Below, one piece after another: positions 1 through 6,163 of a stretch of DNA of 9,370 nucleotides. A program made the position numbers and the translations under genes. Position 1 is the first letter of the stretch; each line of letters begins with the position of its first letter. Source of the stretch: Holophagales bacterium. Lineage in GTDB: Bacteria; Acidobacteriota; Holophagae; Holophagales; Holophagaceae. The notes under the pieces are model-generated. The model worked only from the letters and a program-made list of their open reading frames with translations. It made no database searches and had not been told where the DNA came from. The stretch covers positions 1-9,370 of the forward strand of contig JAIRRD010000091.1 of assembly GCA_031256155.1 (NCBI GenBank), in the 5' to 3' direction.

Positions 1-2621
1 GTCCACTTGGCCATACCATCAAATTCCGCTGTCACACCAGGTGGAAGGCTGCCCCTGGTCTGTAACTCCGCCACACCTCTGGCCAATTCGCCGGTTATCT
101 CTGTCAGCGTCTTGCCCTCCATGTTGGAACTCAGAGTCACTCTGGAGCGCAGATTGCTCCTCTGCAGCCTCGCGGGCGCGAGACCCTCCTCAAAACTGGC
201 CACGTTGGCCACCTTCACCATTATATTGTTTCCGGCTTGATCCTTCTTAGTAGAGGTCACAGTCAGCGCACCTAACTGCTCCACCGTCGCACGGTTCTGG
301 TCGGACAGGCGCAGTCTCACATTGTACTGCTCACCCGAAAGATCCTCAAACTTGGCAACGTCCACACCATCCACCATAGGCCGCACCACATTCGCCACGG
401 ACATAGGGGACACACCCAGATCAGAAGCCCGCTTCCTGTCTATGACGAGTCTGATTTCGGGTTTGCCCCGGTCGTTGCTAGATATTATGTCCACGGCTCC
501 CGTAATCTTTTCAAAGACAGCCCTCACCAGTGGCTCCGACTTTTCTGTCGCCTTGCGTTCGGGACCCAGGATAGATATAGCGATGGACCTACTGCTCTGT
601 CCACCCATACCAGCCTGACCCACGCCTATCTCCACACCCGGCACGCGACCCAGGCGTTCGCGGAAGTCCCGTCTGAGATCAATGTGACCGCGCCTCTTGC
701 CCTCCGCGAGCTTCACGTACACACTGCCTTCGTTCATAGTCCCCATCATCCCCGTCCCTATCGTCGTGTACAGGAAGTCAATTTCGGGATTTGGGGTTCC
801 ATCCGGGTTAGTGCGGATAATTCTTTCCAGTTCAGCGGCCTTGCGCGCCGTTGCCTCCAGATGCGCTCCAGGCTCAGTTTTAAACGAGACCTCCAGTTCG
901 CCCCTGTCGAAGTCCGGCTGGAAATTATTACCCAAGAGGCCCATCAGGGGGATAGACACGAAGAAACTCACCGCAGCTATGGTCATCACAGCCTTTCTGT
1001 GACCCATCGCCCACTGAATGGTCGTTTTATAAAAGTTTTCAAGCCTGTCCATATATTCATTGAACAAGTCAACGGATCTCATTATGAAGCCGTGTCTGAC
1101 ACTGCGGGTCACAGTATGCCCCTGCCTGTGTTCCGGGTCGGGCCAGACAGCACTCAGCATGGGGTCGAGGGTGAAGCTAACGAAGAGCGACACCGCAACG
1201 GCGAACGCGACAACTATGCCGAAGGAGAAGAAGAACCTGCCCGCTATGCCACCCATGAACGCCACAGGAACAAACACGGCCAATATCGACATAGTGGTGG
1301 ACACAACGGCCTGTCCTATTTCATCCGTACCGTCAATGGCGGCCTGAACGTGATCCTTGCCCATCTCTGCGTGACGCGTGATATTTTCGCGCACAACGAT
1401 TGCATCATCTATAAGAATACCCACAGCCAGTGAAAGCGCCATCAGAGTCATATTGTTCAGCGTGAAGCCCAGCGTCTTCATTATGATGAACGAGCTAATT
1501 ATGGAGACGGGCAGCGTGAGACTGGTGATGATCGTACTGCGCCACGACCTCAGAAAATAGAATACAATTAAGACTGTAATCAGGCCGCCCAATATGATGG
1601 CAACCGCCACATCGTGGACGGAATCGGTAATGAACCACGAATTGTCCTTGGCCTTGAAGACCTCCACACCCATCTCGTCAAGTTCGGGCCCAAGGCGATT
1701 CAGCACGGAGATGACGTTATTGACCATCTCCACCGTGTTGCCCCCCTTTTGGCGGCGCAGTTCCAGCGCAACAGCGTTCTGGCCGTCCAGCAGGGCCATG
1801 GAGCGCCGCTCCTCTATTCCATCTATGACATCCGCAACTTCCTGTAGCTCTATGGGTCTGCCCTTCAGGTTGCCCACCACCACATGCTCAAAGTCAGTTA
1901 CCTGCTGGGCCTTAGCGTCCACACGCAGAGCTATCTCGCGCGTGTCCTTCCGCAAGTTACCGCTCGGCACGGCCAAAGTGTCGCTACCCAGCGCACCCAT
2001 TATCTGGGAAAGAGTTATTCCCAGCGCCTCCATCCTGCGCGGATCCACTTTAACACCCACCTCGCGCTTGGCACCGCCCACAAGATCCACCGTACCGACA
2101 CCCGGCACATTTTCCAGGCGGCGCTTCAGGAATTCATCCGCTATCCGCGTCAGTTCCTTAGGGGTCATGCCAGTCGCTTTTTCCTGCGGACGCACAACTA
2201 GGCTCAGTACGGGAGTTTGTGATGGGTCAACCTTTTGAATCACCGGCTCTTGCATCGTTTCAGGGAGGTTCCGCCTGATAGTTGCCACGGCAGATCTGAC
2301 ATCGTCCATAGCCTTGTCCGCCTCGCGCTCCAGCTCAAACTCGGCGAATATAATGCCCACAGAATCCATGCTGGTAGAACTTACGCTCCTCAGCTTTTCG
2401 AGGGGGTTGATGGCCTCCTCTATCTTTCTGGCAACATCCTGTTCAACGGCATCCGGACTGGCACCGGGATAGACAACGCTTACCGTCACAAAGGGAAACT
2501 CAACATCCGGGTTGAGGTCAACCCCAAGTCTGCTGAGGCTGAAAAGCCCCAGCACCACGAGAGCCAACATCACACAGGTTGTAAAAACCGGGCGCTTAAT
2601 AGACAGATTGGATAAAAACAT
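1..2621 (-). CDS. RND efflux permease, AcrB/HAE1-like (partial, 3' end outside window)
   Basis: Inner-membrane proton/substrate antiporter, the energised part of a tripartite RND pump. The frame is open from the ATG at 2621 to the left edge, giving 873 codons of a family usually about 1,000–1,050 residues long; the last TM segments, with the TM10 Lys and TM11 Arg relay residues, are not visible. The N-terminus (MFLSNLSIKRPVFTTCVMLA) is the typical RND TM1 start, followed by a periplasmic porter region containing VVYPGASPDAVE. TM4 carries GILIDDAIVVREN, with the paired aspartates at residues 405–406 matching AcrB D407/D408, and TM5–6 contain VPVAFMGGIAGRFFFSFG. The start follows the fusion-protein stop by 1 nt, with AGGTGA (2628–2633) 6 nt upstream, so translation is probably coupled. 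I checked most of the frame triplet by triplet and found no stop. Substrate cannot be read from sequence; drug or xenobiotic export is the family default. Confidence 0.96.
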   Translation of the reverse strand, partial: MFLSNLSIKRPVFTTCVMLALVVLGLFSLSRLGVDLNPDVEFPFVTVSVVYPGASPDAVEQDVARKIEEAINPLEKLRSVSSTSMDSVGIIFAEFELEREADKAMDDVRSAVATIRRNLPETMQEPVIQKVDPSQTPVLSLVVRPQEKATGMTPKELTRIADEFLKRRLENVPGVGTVDLVGGAKREVGVKVDPRRMEALGITLSQIMGALGSDTLAVPSGNLRKDTREIALRVDAKAQQVTDFEHVVVGNLKGRPIELQEVADVIDGIEERRSMALLDGQNAVALELRRQKGGNTVEMVNNVISVLNRLGPELDEMGVEVFKAKDNSWFITDSVHDVAVAIILGGLITVLIVFYFLRSWRSTIITSLTLPVSIISSFIIMKTLGFTLNNMTLMALSLAVGILIDDAIVVRENITRHAEMGKDHVQAAIDGTDEIGQAVVSTTMSILAVFVPVAFMGGIAGRFFFSFGIVVAFAVAVSLFVSFTLDPMLSAVWPDPEHRQGHTVTRSVRHGFIMRSVDLFNEYMDRLENFYKTTIQWAMGHRKAVMTIAAVSFFVSIPLMGLLGNNFQPDFDRGELEVSFKTEPGAHLEATARKAAELERIIRTNPDGTPNPEIDFLYTTIGTGMMGTMNEGSVYVKLAEGKRRGHIDLRRDFRERLGRVPGVEIGVGQAGMGGQSSRSIAISILGPERKATEKSEPLVRAVFEKITGAVDIISSNDRGKPEIRLVIDRKRASDLGVSPMSVANVVRPMVDGVDVAKFEDLSGEQYNVRLRLSDQNRATVEQLGALTVTSTKKDQAGNNIMVKVANVASFEEGLAPARLQRSNLRSRVTLSSNMEGKTLTEITGELARGVAELQTRGSLPPGVTAEFDGMAKW

Positions 2622-2622
2622 C

Positions 2623-3810
2623 TCAGTTCACCTGCTGCTCAGCCTGTTCGTTCACAACATCCCTCTGGGGGGCTTCTGTTTTATTTTGGTCTTCCTGGGA
2701 CTCCTGAATCTCCACCACACGAATTCGCATCCCCTCTGATACCAAGTCACGCCCCTGGGCAACTATAAATTCTCCCGGCATGAGACCGTTCTTTTCAATG
2801 GGTCTCCACCCCTGCTGTTCGTAACCGATAGTGATGCGTTTGAGGCGGGCAATGGTATTCTCTGCGATGTACACGTCCGCACTCTTCCCGGCCACTGTAA
2901 GCACATTGGAAGGTAACGCAGGTTTTTCAAGCACCTGACCAGAAATTATTTCGCCTTCAGCAAAAAGTCCACTCTTTAGACGACCATCTTCATTAGGTAC
3001 CTCTATCCTCACCCGCAGCGTACGGCCGTCCTGAACCAAGGCTGGCGCAACATTTGCTACCCTGCCCTCAAAAGATGTTTCAAAACCGTGAACAAAGAAA
3101 ATGACTCGCAGACCGGTTCTGATGAGGCCGATATTTTCAGCGGGCAAATCCGCCTCTATCTCCATCCTCCTGTTGTCCACGATGCTGAAGGCGGGCTGGC
3201 CCGGATTGAGCATCTCACCCACCTTGACGTAGCTCCTGGCCACCTGGCCCTCGAAAGGGCTTCTTATCTGGGCCTTGTGTAGCCTGCTCTTAGCCAGACC
3301 CAGATTGCTCTCGGCGGCCCTGGCACCTGCCATTGCCGCAGTGTACATGGTCTCTGCCTGCTGTTCAGCCTGTTTCGTGATACTGCTCTTTTCCAGCAGT
3401 TGCTTTGCCCGATCAAAGTCTCTGGTAGCCTGTTCCGCCTGGGCCGTCGCCTGGACAAACTGAGCCTCAGCCGCCTGCACGCCGAGCAGCAAGTCCTCTT
3501 CGTCCTGCGCGGAGAGTACCGAGTCCCGACCAACGCGATCCCCCTCCTGCACAGCAACCCGCGTCAGACGCCCCGTCACCTCAGCCTTAAGCTCCGCCCT
3601 ATTCACCGCCAGTAGATTACCGGTAAAAGGGATGGTGGTGCGAAAGCTCTTTAGCTCCACCTTGGCAAGCGTGACCGGAATCTCGGACATATCCTTGATG
3701 TGTTGCTGCTTGGTCAATTCTTTGCTGCGCTTGCCCCTGTGGTACATGATGGAGCCAACAATGACAATGGTCAGCGCAGAGCCGATAGCAATCCAAGTGC
3801 TTATTTTCAT
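2623..3810 (-). CDS. RND periplasmic adaptor / membrane fusion protein (HlyD/AcrA-like)
   Basis: Periplasmic adaptor linking the RND permease to the outer-membrane factor. 395 residues, normal for the family. Residues about 5–23 form a hydrophobic anchor after a short Lys-containing start; there is no lipobox Cys, so it is probably held by an uncleaved TM helix rather than by lipid. The first lipoyl half is near residues 76–107 (AEVTGRLTRVAVQEGDRV), followed by an Ala/Gln/Glu-rich α-hairpin to about residue 180, the second lipoyl half (IRSPFEGQVARSYVKVGEML), then β-barrel and membrane-proximal domains to about 370. The last ~25 residues are a charged, Gln/Glu-rich tail. AGAGGA at 3815–3820, 4 nt before the ATG, supports the start. 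It lies 38 nt after the outer-membrane factor gene and 1 nt before the permease gene, so it is part of the same operon. Confidence 0.95.
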   Translation of the reverse strand: MKISTWIAIGSALTIVIVGSIMYHRGKRSKELTKQQHIKDMSEIPVTLAKVELKSFRTTIPFTGNLLAVNRAELKAEVTGRLTRVAVQEGDRVGRDSVLSAQDEEDLLLGVQAAEAQFVQATAQAEQATRDFDRAKQLLEKSSITKQAEQQAETMYTAAMAGARAAESNLGLAKSRLHKAQIRSPFEGQVARSYVKVGEMLNPGQPAFSIVDNRRMEIEADLPAENIGLIRTGLRVIFFVHGFETSFEGRVANVAPALVQDGRTLRVRIEVPNEDGRLKSGLFAEGEIISGQVLEKPALPSNVLTVAGKSADVYIAENTIARLKRITIGYEQQGWRPIEKNGLMPGEFIVAQGRDLVSEGMRIRVVEIQESQEDQNKTEAPQRDVVNEQAEQQVN

Positions 3811-3848
3811 TTTTTCCTCTACTTGCGACTTCGATGGTTATTGGGTTA

Positions 3849-5174
3849 TTAGTTCGGCAACAGTGAAAGCGAGCGGCGGTGGTCAAAGATGGCACCCCAG
3901 ACACCCAATTCCGCTCGCCGCAACTGGCTCTGTAACTGGTGTGCCGTACGCTCGGCTTGTAGCAGATCCAAGCTCGTTATCAGGCCCAGGTCAAAGGATT
4001 CCCGACTGACGCGCAAAGCCTCCTGACCGGTGTCGTGGGCCTTACGGGCCGCATCCAGAAATGCCTTCGCCTTCACTAGCTCGCGTTCCGCGCTCTGCAT
4101 GTCCACGGCAAAGTTGCGCTCCTGATTTATCCGCGTCTGCTGCAACTGCTCCAGTTGCGCCCTGTTCTGGGCGAGCCTGCCGCTTGTACGCAGACCATCA
4201 AAGACGGGCCAGCGCATTGACACGGTCACGCGCCAAGGGTCATACGGCGCTTTGAACAGGTTTTCGGTCTTGCTCGCCTGATAGCCATATTGGGCATTCA
4301 GGTCGAACTTGGGCAACATATCAGACCTTATGATTTTATTGTTGGCCTTCAGCATGTTTTCTTGCATCTTCATCTGGGCTATCTCGCTGCGCTCCTCACC
4401 CTTGGAGGCCCCTTCGACTTCCGGGGGCAGGCCCATGTCGGCCAGATCCAAGTCAGTTCTTGGATCCAGACCCAACATTCCGCATAGTACCTCCACCGCC
4501 CTCTTCAGGCCAGCCTCCGCCTGCAACGCATCCGGCATGACAGCCAGCAGCTCACTTTCGGCCCTCAGGCGATCCAGCACCGTGGCGCTCTGTACCTCCA
4601 GTTTGGCCGTCACATCATTAAGGAACTGCTGCGCTGCCAATATACGCGACTGTATCACTTCCGTCTCCGCCTTCGCGGCCAGGACGGCGAGGTAGGCCTT
4701 GGCCACACCGTGCAGCACATTCAGCTCAGAGGTCCTATATGCCTGATTCGCCTCTTTTTCCCCCATCTTAGCTATATCAACGGCCGTGCTTATCTTGCCG
4801 AAATAGAAGAGGGGCTGGACAATGCCCATATTGGTCGTGTAGTAAGTTCTGGGTGTCGTAAACGCGCTCGCGTCCAGCCCCGGCATTGGGTTCTCCCCCC
4901 CCAGCAGGCTCTCTCCAAAGCTACTGTTCAGCATCGACACCTCCTTCATCCTGCTGAAGTCACCAGTTATAGTGAACTGCGGGAAGACATCCGCCCCCAC
5001 CGTCCTTATCTGACCCCTGCGTTCGGCTATAGCAGCCTTCGCCGCCTTCAGCAGAGGGTTCTCCGCCCTTGCGCTCGCTTGGGCCCCCATGAAGTCCAAC
5101 TTGATTTTCCCAGCATCCAGGGGGCGGGGAGCCTCCTGGCAATCAATGACCGCTGGCGGTAAAAAGATTGGCAT
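3849..5174 (-). CDS. TolC-like outer-membrane efflux protein (OEP family), apparently without signal peptide
   Basis: Outer-membrane/periplasmic exit duct of the pump. 441 residues with the two-fold OEP repeat: first unit about residues 33–230 (ENPLLKAAKAAIAERRGQI, then VQPLFYFGK and a long helical region), second about 258–437 (WPVFDGLRTSGRL, then RVSRESFDLGLITSLDLLQA). The ATG follows AAGGA (5183–5187) by 8 nt and an in-frame TGA lies at 5187–5189, so no longer ATG-started form exists. The odd point is the N-terminus, MPIFLPPAVIDCQEAPRPLD: it has no positive n-region, only a short hydrophobic stretch, and VIDC is not a normal lipobox. The mature OEP fold begins by about residue 33, so a Sec signal peptide seems to be missing. 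The gene begins 2 nt after the stop of a broken TetR remnant, which may explain a damaged 5' end. Family assignment is firm; export competence is doubtful. Confidence 0.92.
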   Translation of the reverse strand: MPIFLPPAVIDCQEAPRPLDAGKIKLDFMGAQASARAENPLLKAAKAAIAERRGQIRTVGADVFPQFTITGDFSRMKEVSMLNSSFGESLLGGENPMPGLDASAFTTPRTYYTTNMGIVQPLFYFGKISTAVDIAKMGEKEANQAYRTSELNVLHGVAKAYLAVLAAKAETEVIQSRILAAQQFLNDVTAKLEVQSATVLDRLRAESELLAVMPDALQAEAGLKRAVEVLCGMLGLDPRTDLDLADMGLPPEVEGASKGEERSEIAQMKMQENMLKANNKIIRSDMLPKFDLNAQYGYQASKTENLFKAPYDPWRVTVSMRWPVFDGLRTSGRLAQNRAQLEQLQQTRINQERNFAVDMQSAERELVKAKAFLDAARKAHDTGQEALRVSRESFDLGLITSLDLLQAERTAHQLQSQLRRAELGVWGAIFDHRRSLSLLPN

Positions 5175-5176
5175 AT

Positions 5177-5320
5177 TCAGTTTCCTTCAGTGGCAACGGC
5201 GTCGGGGATGCCCAGGCCCCTGACGCTGAAATCTACGAAATACTTGACCATGCGTTCCAGTTCCTCAAATGACATTATTCAAACTCTCTTGAAAATCAAC
5301 AACCACTGACGAAAAAAATA
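5177..5320 (-). pseudogene. 3' remnant of a second TetR/CecR-like repressor gene
   Basis: Reading on in the frame of the intact tetR past its stop gives YFFRQWLLIFKRV, a TGA (5279–5281), then IM and SFEELERMVKYFVDFSVRGL followed by GIPDAVATEGN and a stop at 5177–5179. This aligns collinearly with the end of the intact repressor: FFYKHFDIFQRVRG against FFRQWLLIFKRV*I, and DLENLVQHFVDFTLRGLGIP against ELERMVKYFVDFSVRGLGIP. Over the last 28 positions 15 are identical. The stop sits where the intact protein has Arg, consistent with CGA to TGA, and about two codons are missing just after it. The DNA-binding domain and most of the ligand domain are absent. The part after the stop can be read as a 32-residue ORF (ATG at 5275, weak AAGAGAG upstream); its end carries the ribosome binding site for the outer-membrane factor gene, which begins 2 nt later. 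It is probably non-functional as a repressor but may survive as leader or coupling sequence. Confidence 0.85.
5183..5187 (-). promoter_or_regulatory. Ribosome binding site of the outer-membrane factor gene, inside the TetR remnant
   Basis: AAGGA lies 8 nt before the ATG at 5174, within the last codons of the TetR remnant ORF. Ribosomes finishing the remnant at 5177 would be in place to restart, so translation is plausibly coupled. It also fixes the start of the outer-membrane factor despite its unusual N-terminus. Confidence 0.6.
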
Positions 5321-5329
5321 TGAGCATAC

Positions 5330-6037
5330 TCAAGCTTCCTCATCAGAAAAAGCATTGGGGATACCTAAACCCCGCAGCGTAAAATCAACAAAATGTTGAA
5401 CCAGATTTTCCAAGTCGCTGTCAGTGTAAGAACGCCCGCGCACCCTTTGAAAAATATCAAAATGTTTATAAAAAAACAAAACCGCTCCATGAATGCTTAT
5501 CATCACAGCATCTGATTCAATTCTGGAAATTCCGGGCTTTAGTATGTTAATGCAAGCAATAAAGCAATCTACCTGTGCGCGTAATTGACAAATTAAATCA
5601 TCAAATATTTTGGTTCTCGGCGATGTCATCTCATGTGTCCAGAGTTTGTGTATAGCTTCATAGAGCAACTTAGAGCTACTATCCGTGTTTGCGAAAACCA
5701 CACAGTCTTGGAATAATTTTCTTATGGTGGTATCAAAAACAGACAGAGCTATGTTTCGTGCATTGGGTGTATTTGGAACTGGCACGTCTGGTACATTTTG
5801 AAGCCTCCTAGAAAAATCATCATACATCCACCGCAGCACGGCTTCGTACATACCCTCCTTATTTCCAAAATGGTAAGCAATCATGGCCGGATTTACTTTT
5901 GCGTCCCGAGCGATTTGACGAACCCCAGCTCCATCAAAGCCTTTTTCAGCAAAGGCCAGAATTGCCGCTTCCATCAGGCGCTTATAGCTATCTTGATTCT
6001 GTTCCTGCGATTGTTGCATCATAGAAAAAACACTCAT
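5330..6037 (-). CDS. TetR-family transcriptional repressor, CecR-like
   Basis: Predicted ligand-responsive repressor of itself and the pump operon. 235 residues. The N-terminal TetR DNA-binding domain covers about residues 18–66 (KRLMEAAILAFAEKGFDGAG, then VRQIARDAKVNPAMIAYHFG and NKEGMYEAVLRWM); the Y-H-F-G-x-K-E motif after the recognition helix is characteristic. The remaining ~165 residues form the helical ligand and dimer domain and resemble the CecR/YbiH type, an inference from overall pattern only. No good Shine-Dalgarno precedes Met1 (6037), Met6 (6022) or Met7 (6019), so the exact start is uncertain. Its promoter carries a 20-bp palindrome, suggesting autoregulation. Base composition is much AT-richer than the pump genes (for example 21 G+C in 5581–5640 against 40 in 5041–5100), suggesting a different origin. 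The next sequence downstream is a remnant of a divergent homologue. Confidence 0.93.
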   Translation of the reverse strand: MSVFSMMQQSQEQNQDSYKRLMEAAILAFAEKGFDGAGVRQIARDAKVNPAMIAYHFGNKEGMYEAVLRWMYDDFSRRLQNVPDVPVPNTPNARNIALSVFDTTIRKLFQDCVVFANTDSSSKLLYEAIHKLWTHEMTSPRTKIFDDLICQLRAQVDCFIACINILKPGISRIESDAVMISIHGAVLFFYKHFDIFQRVRGRSYTDSDLENLVQHFVDFTLRGLGIPNAFSDEEA

Positions 6038-6057
6038 TGCATAAGGCGATTAAAACA

Positions 6058-6104
6058 ATTATCAGCCCGTTTTTCAGTTTTAATCAATCGTTTGATTAAG
6101 TCAA
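6058..6104 (-). promoter_or_regulatory. Predicted σ70-type promoter(s) of the tetR–pump operon
   Basis: Two overlapping candidates read toward tetR. One is TTGATT (6082–6087), an 18-nt spacer and GATAAT (6058–6063). The other is TTGACT (6099–6104), a 16-nt spacer and TAAAAC (6077–6082). In both, the 20-bp palindrome covers essential elements, so repressor binding would block RNA polymerase. The −10 of the first matches consensus at 5 of 6 positions, making it the better choice; it predicts a leader of only about 15 nt, consistent with the weak Shine-Dalgarno. Confidence 0.5.
6080..6099. promoter_or_regulatory. Putative TetR operator palindrome
   Basis: TTAATCAATCGTTTGATTAA has perfect 8-bp arms (TTAATCAA/TTGATTAA) around a 4-bp centre. 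It lies 43 bp upstream of the tetR start and overlaps predicted −35 and −10 hexamers, the usual position for TetR-family autorepression. Length and symmetry fit a TetR dimer site. No second copy was seen before the outer-membrane factor gene, so the pump would be controlled through transcription from this promoter. Confidence 0.7.
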
Positions 6105-6134
6105 GTGTTTTTTTTACTCCAATTTGCATCTATA

Positions 6135-6163
6135 ATTATATAGCGGCTCACCTGAACAGCCAA
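6135..6163 (-). promoter_or_regulatory. Possible upstream σ70-type promoter overlapping the end of the DUF5916 gene
   Basis: TTGGCT (6158–6163), a 17-nt spacer and a perfect TATAAT (6135–6140) point toward tetR. The −35 lies within the last codons of the DUF5916 gene. Transcripts from here would run through the operator palindrome before reaching tetR. No convincing terminator separates the DUF5916 gene from tetR. A TATAAT in an AT-rich stretch can arise by chance. Confidence 0.4.

Noticed and set aside
684..2238. Long plus-strand open frames of about 249 and 214 residues opposite the permease gene
   Set aside because: They are antisense to a well-supported RND permease with intact motifs; the translations are low-complexity or basic, with no recognisable domain and no supported start. 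They arise from codon bias of the real gene.
5279..5281. The TGA in the TetR remnant as a recoded sense codon
   Set aside because: TGA ends several intact genes here (tetR, the DUF5916 gene, the fusion protein), there is also a two-codon gap, and the remnant lacks any DNA-binding domain, so loss of function is simpler.
5291..5300. A second TetR operator before the outer-membrane factor gene
   Set aside because: Only a TTGATT half-site is present; there is no matching arm, and this sequence is explained as part of the remnant coding region.
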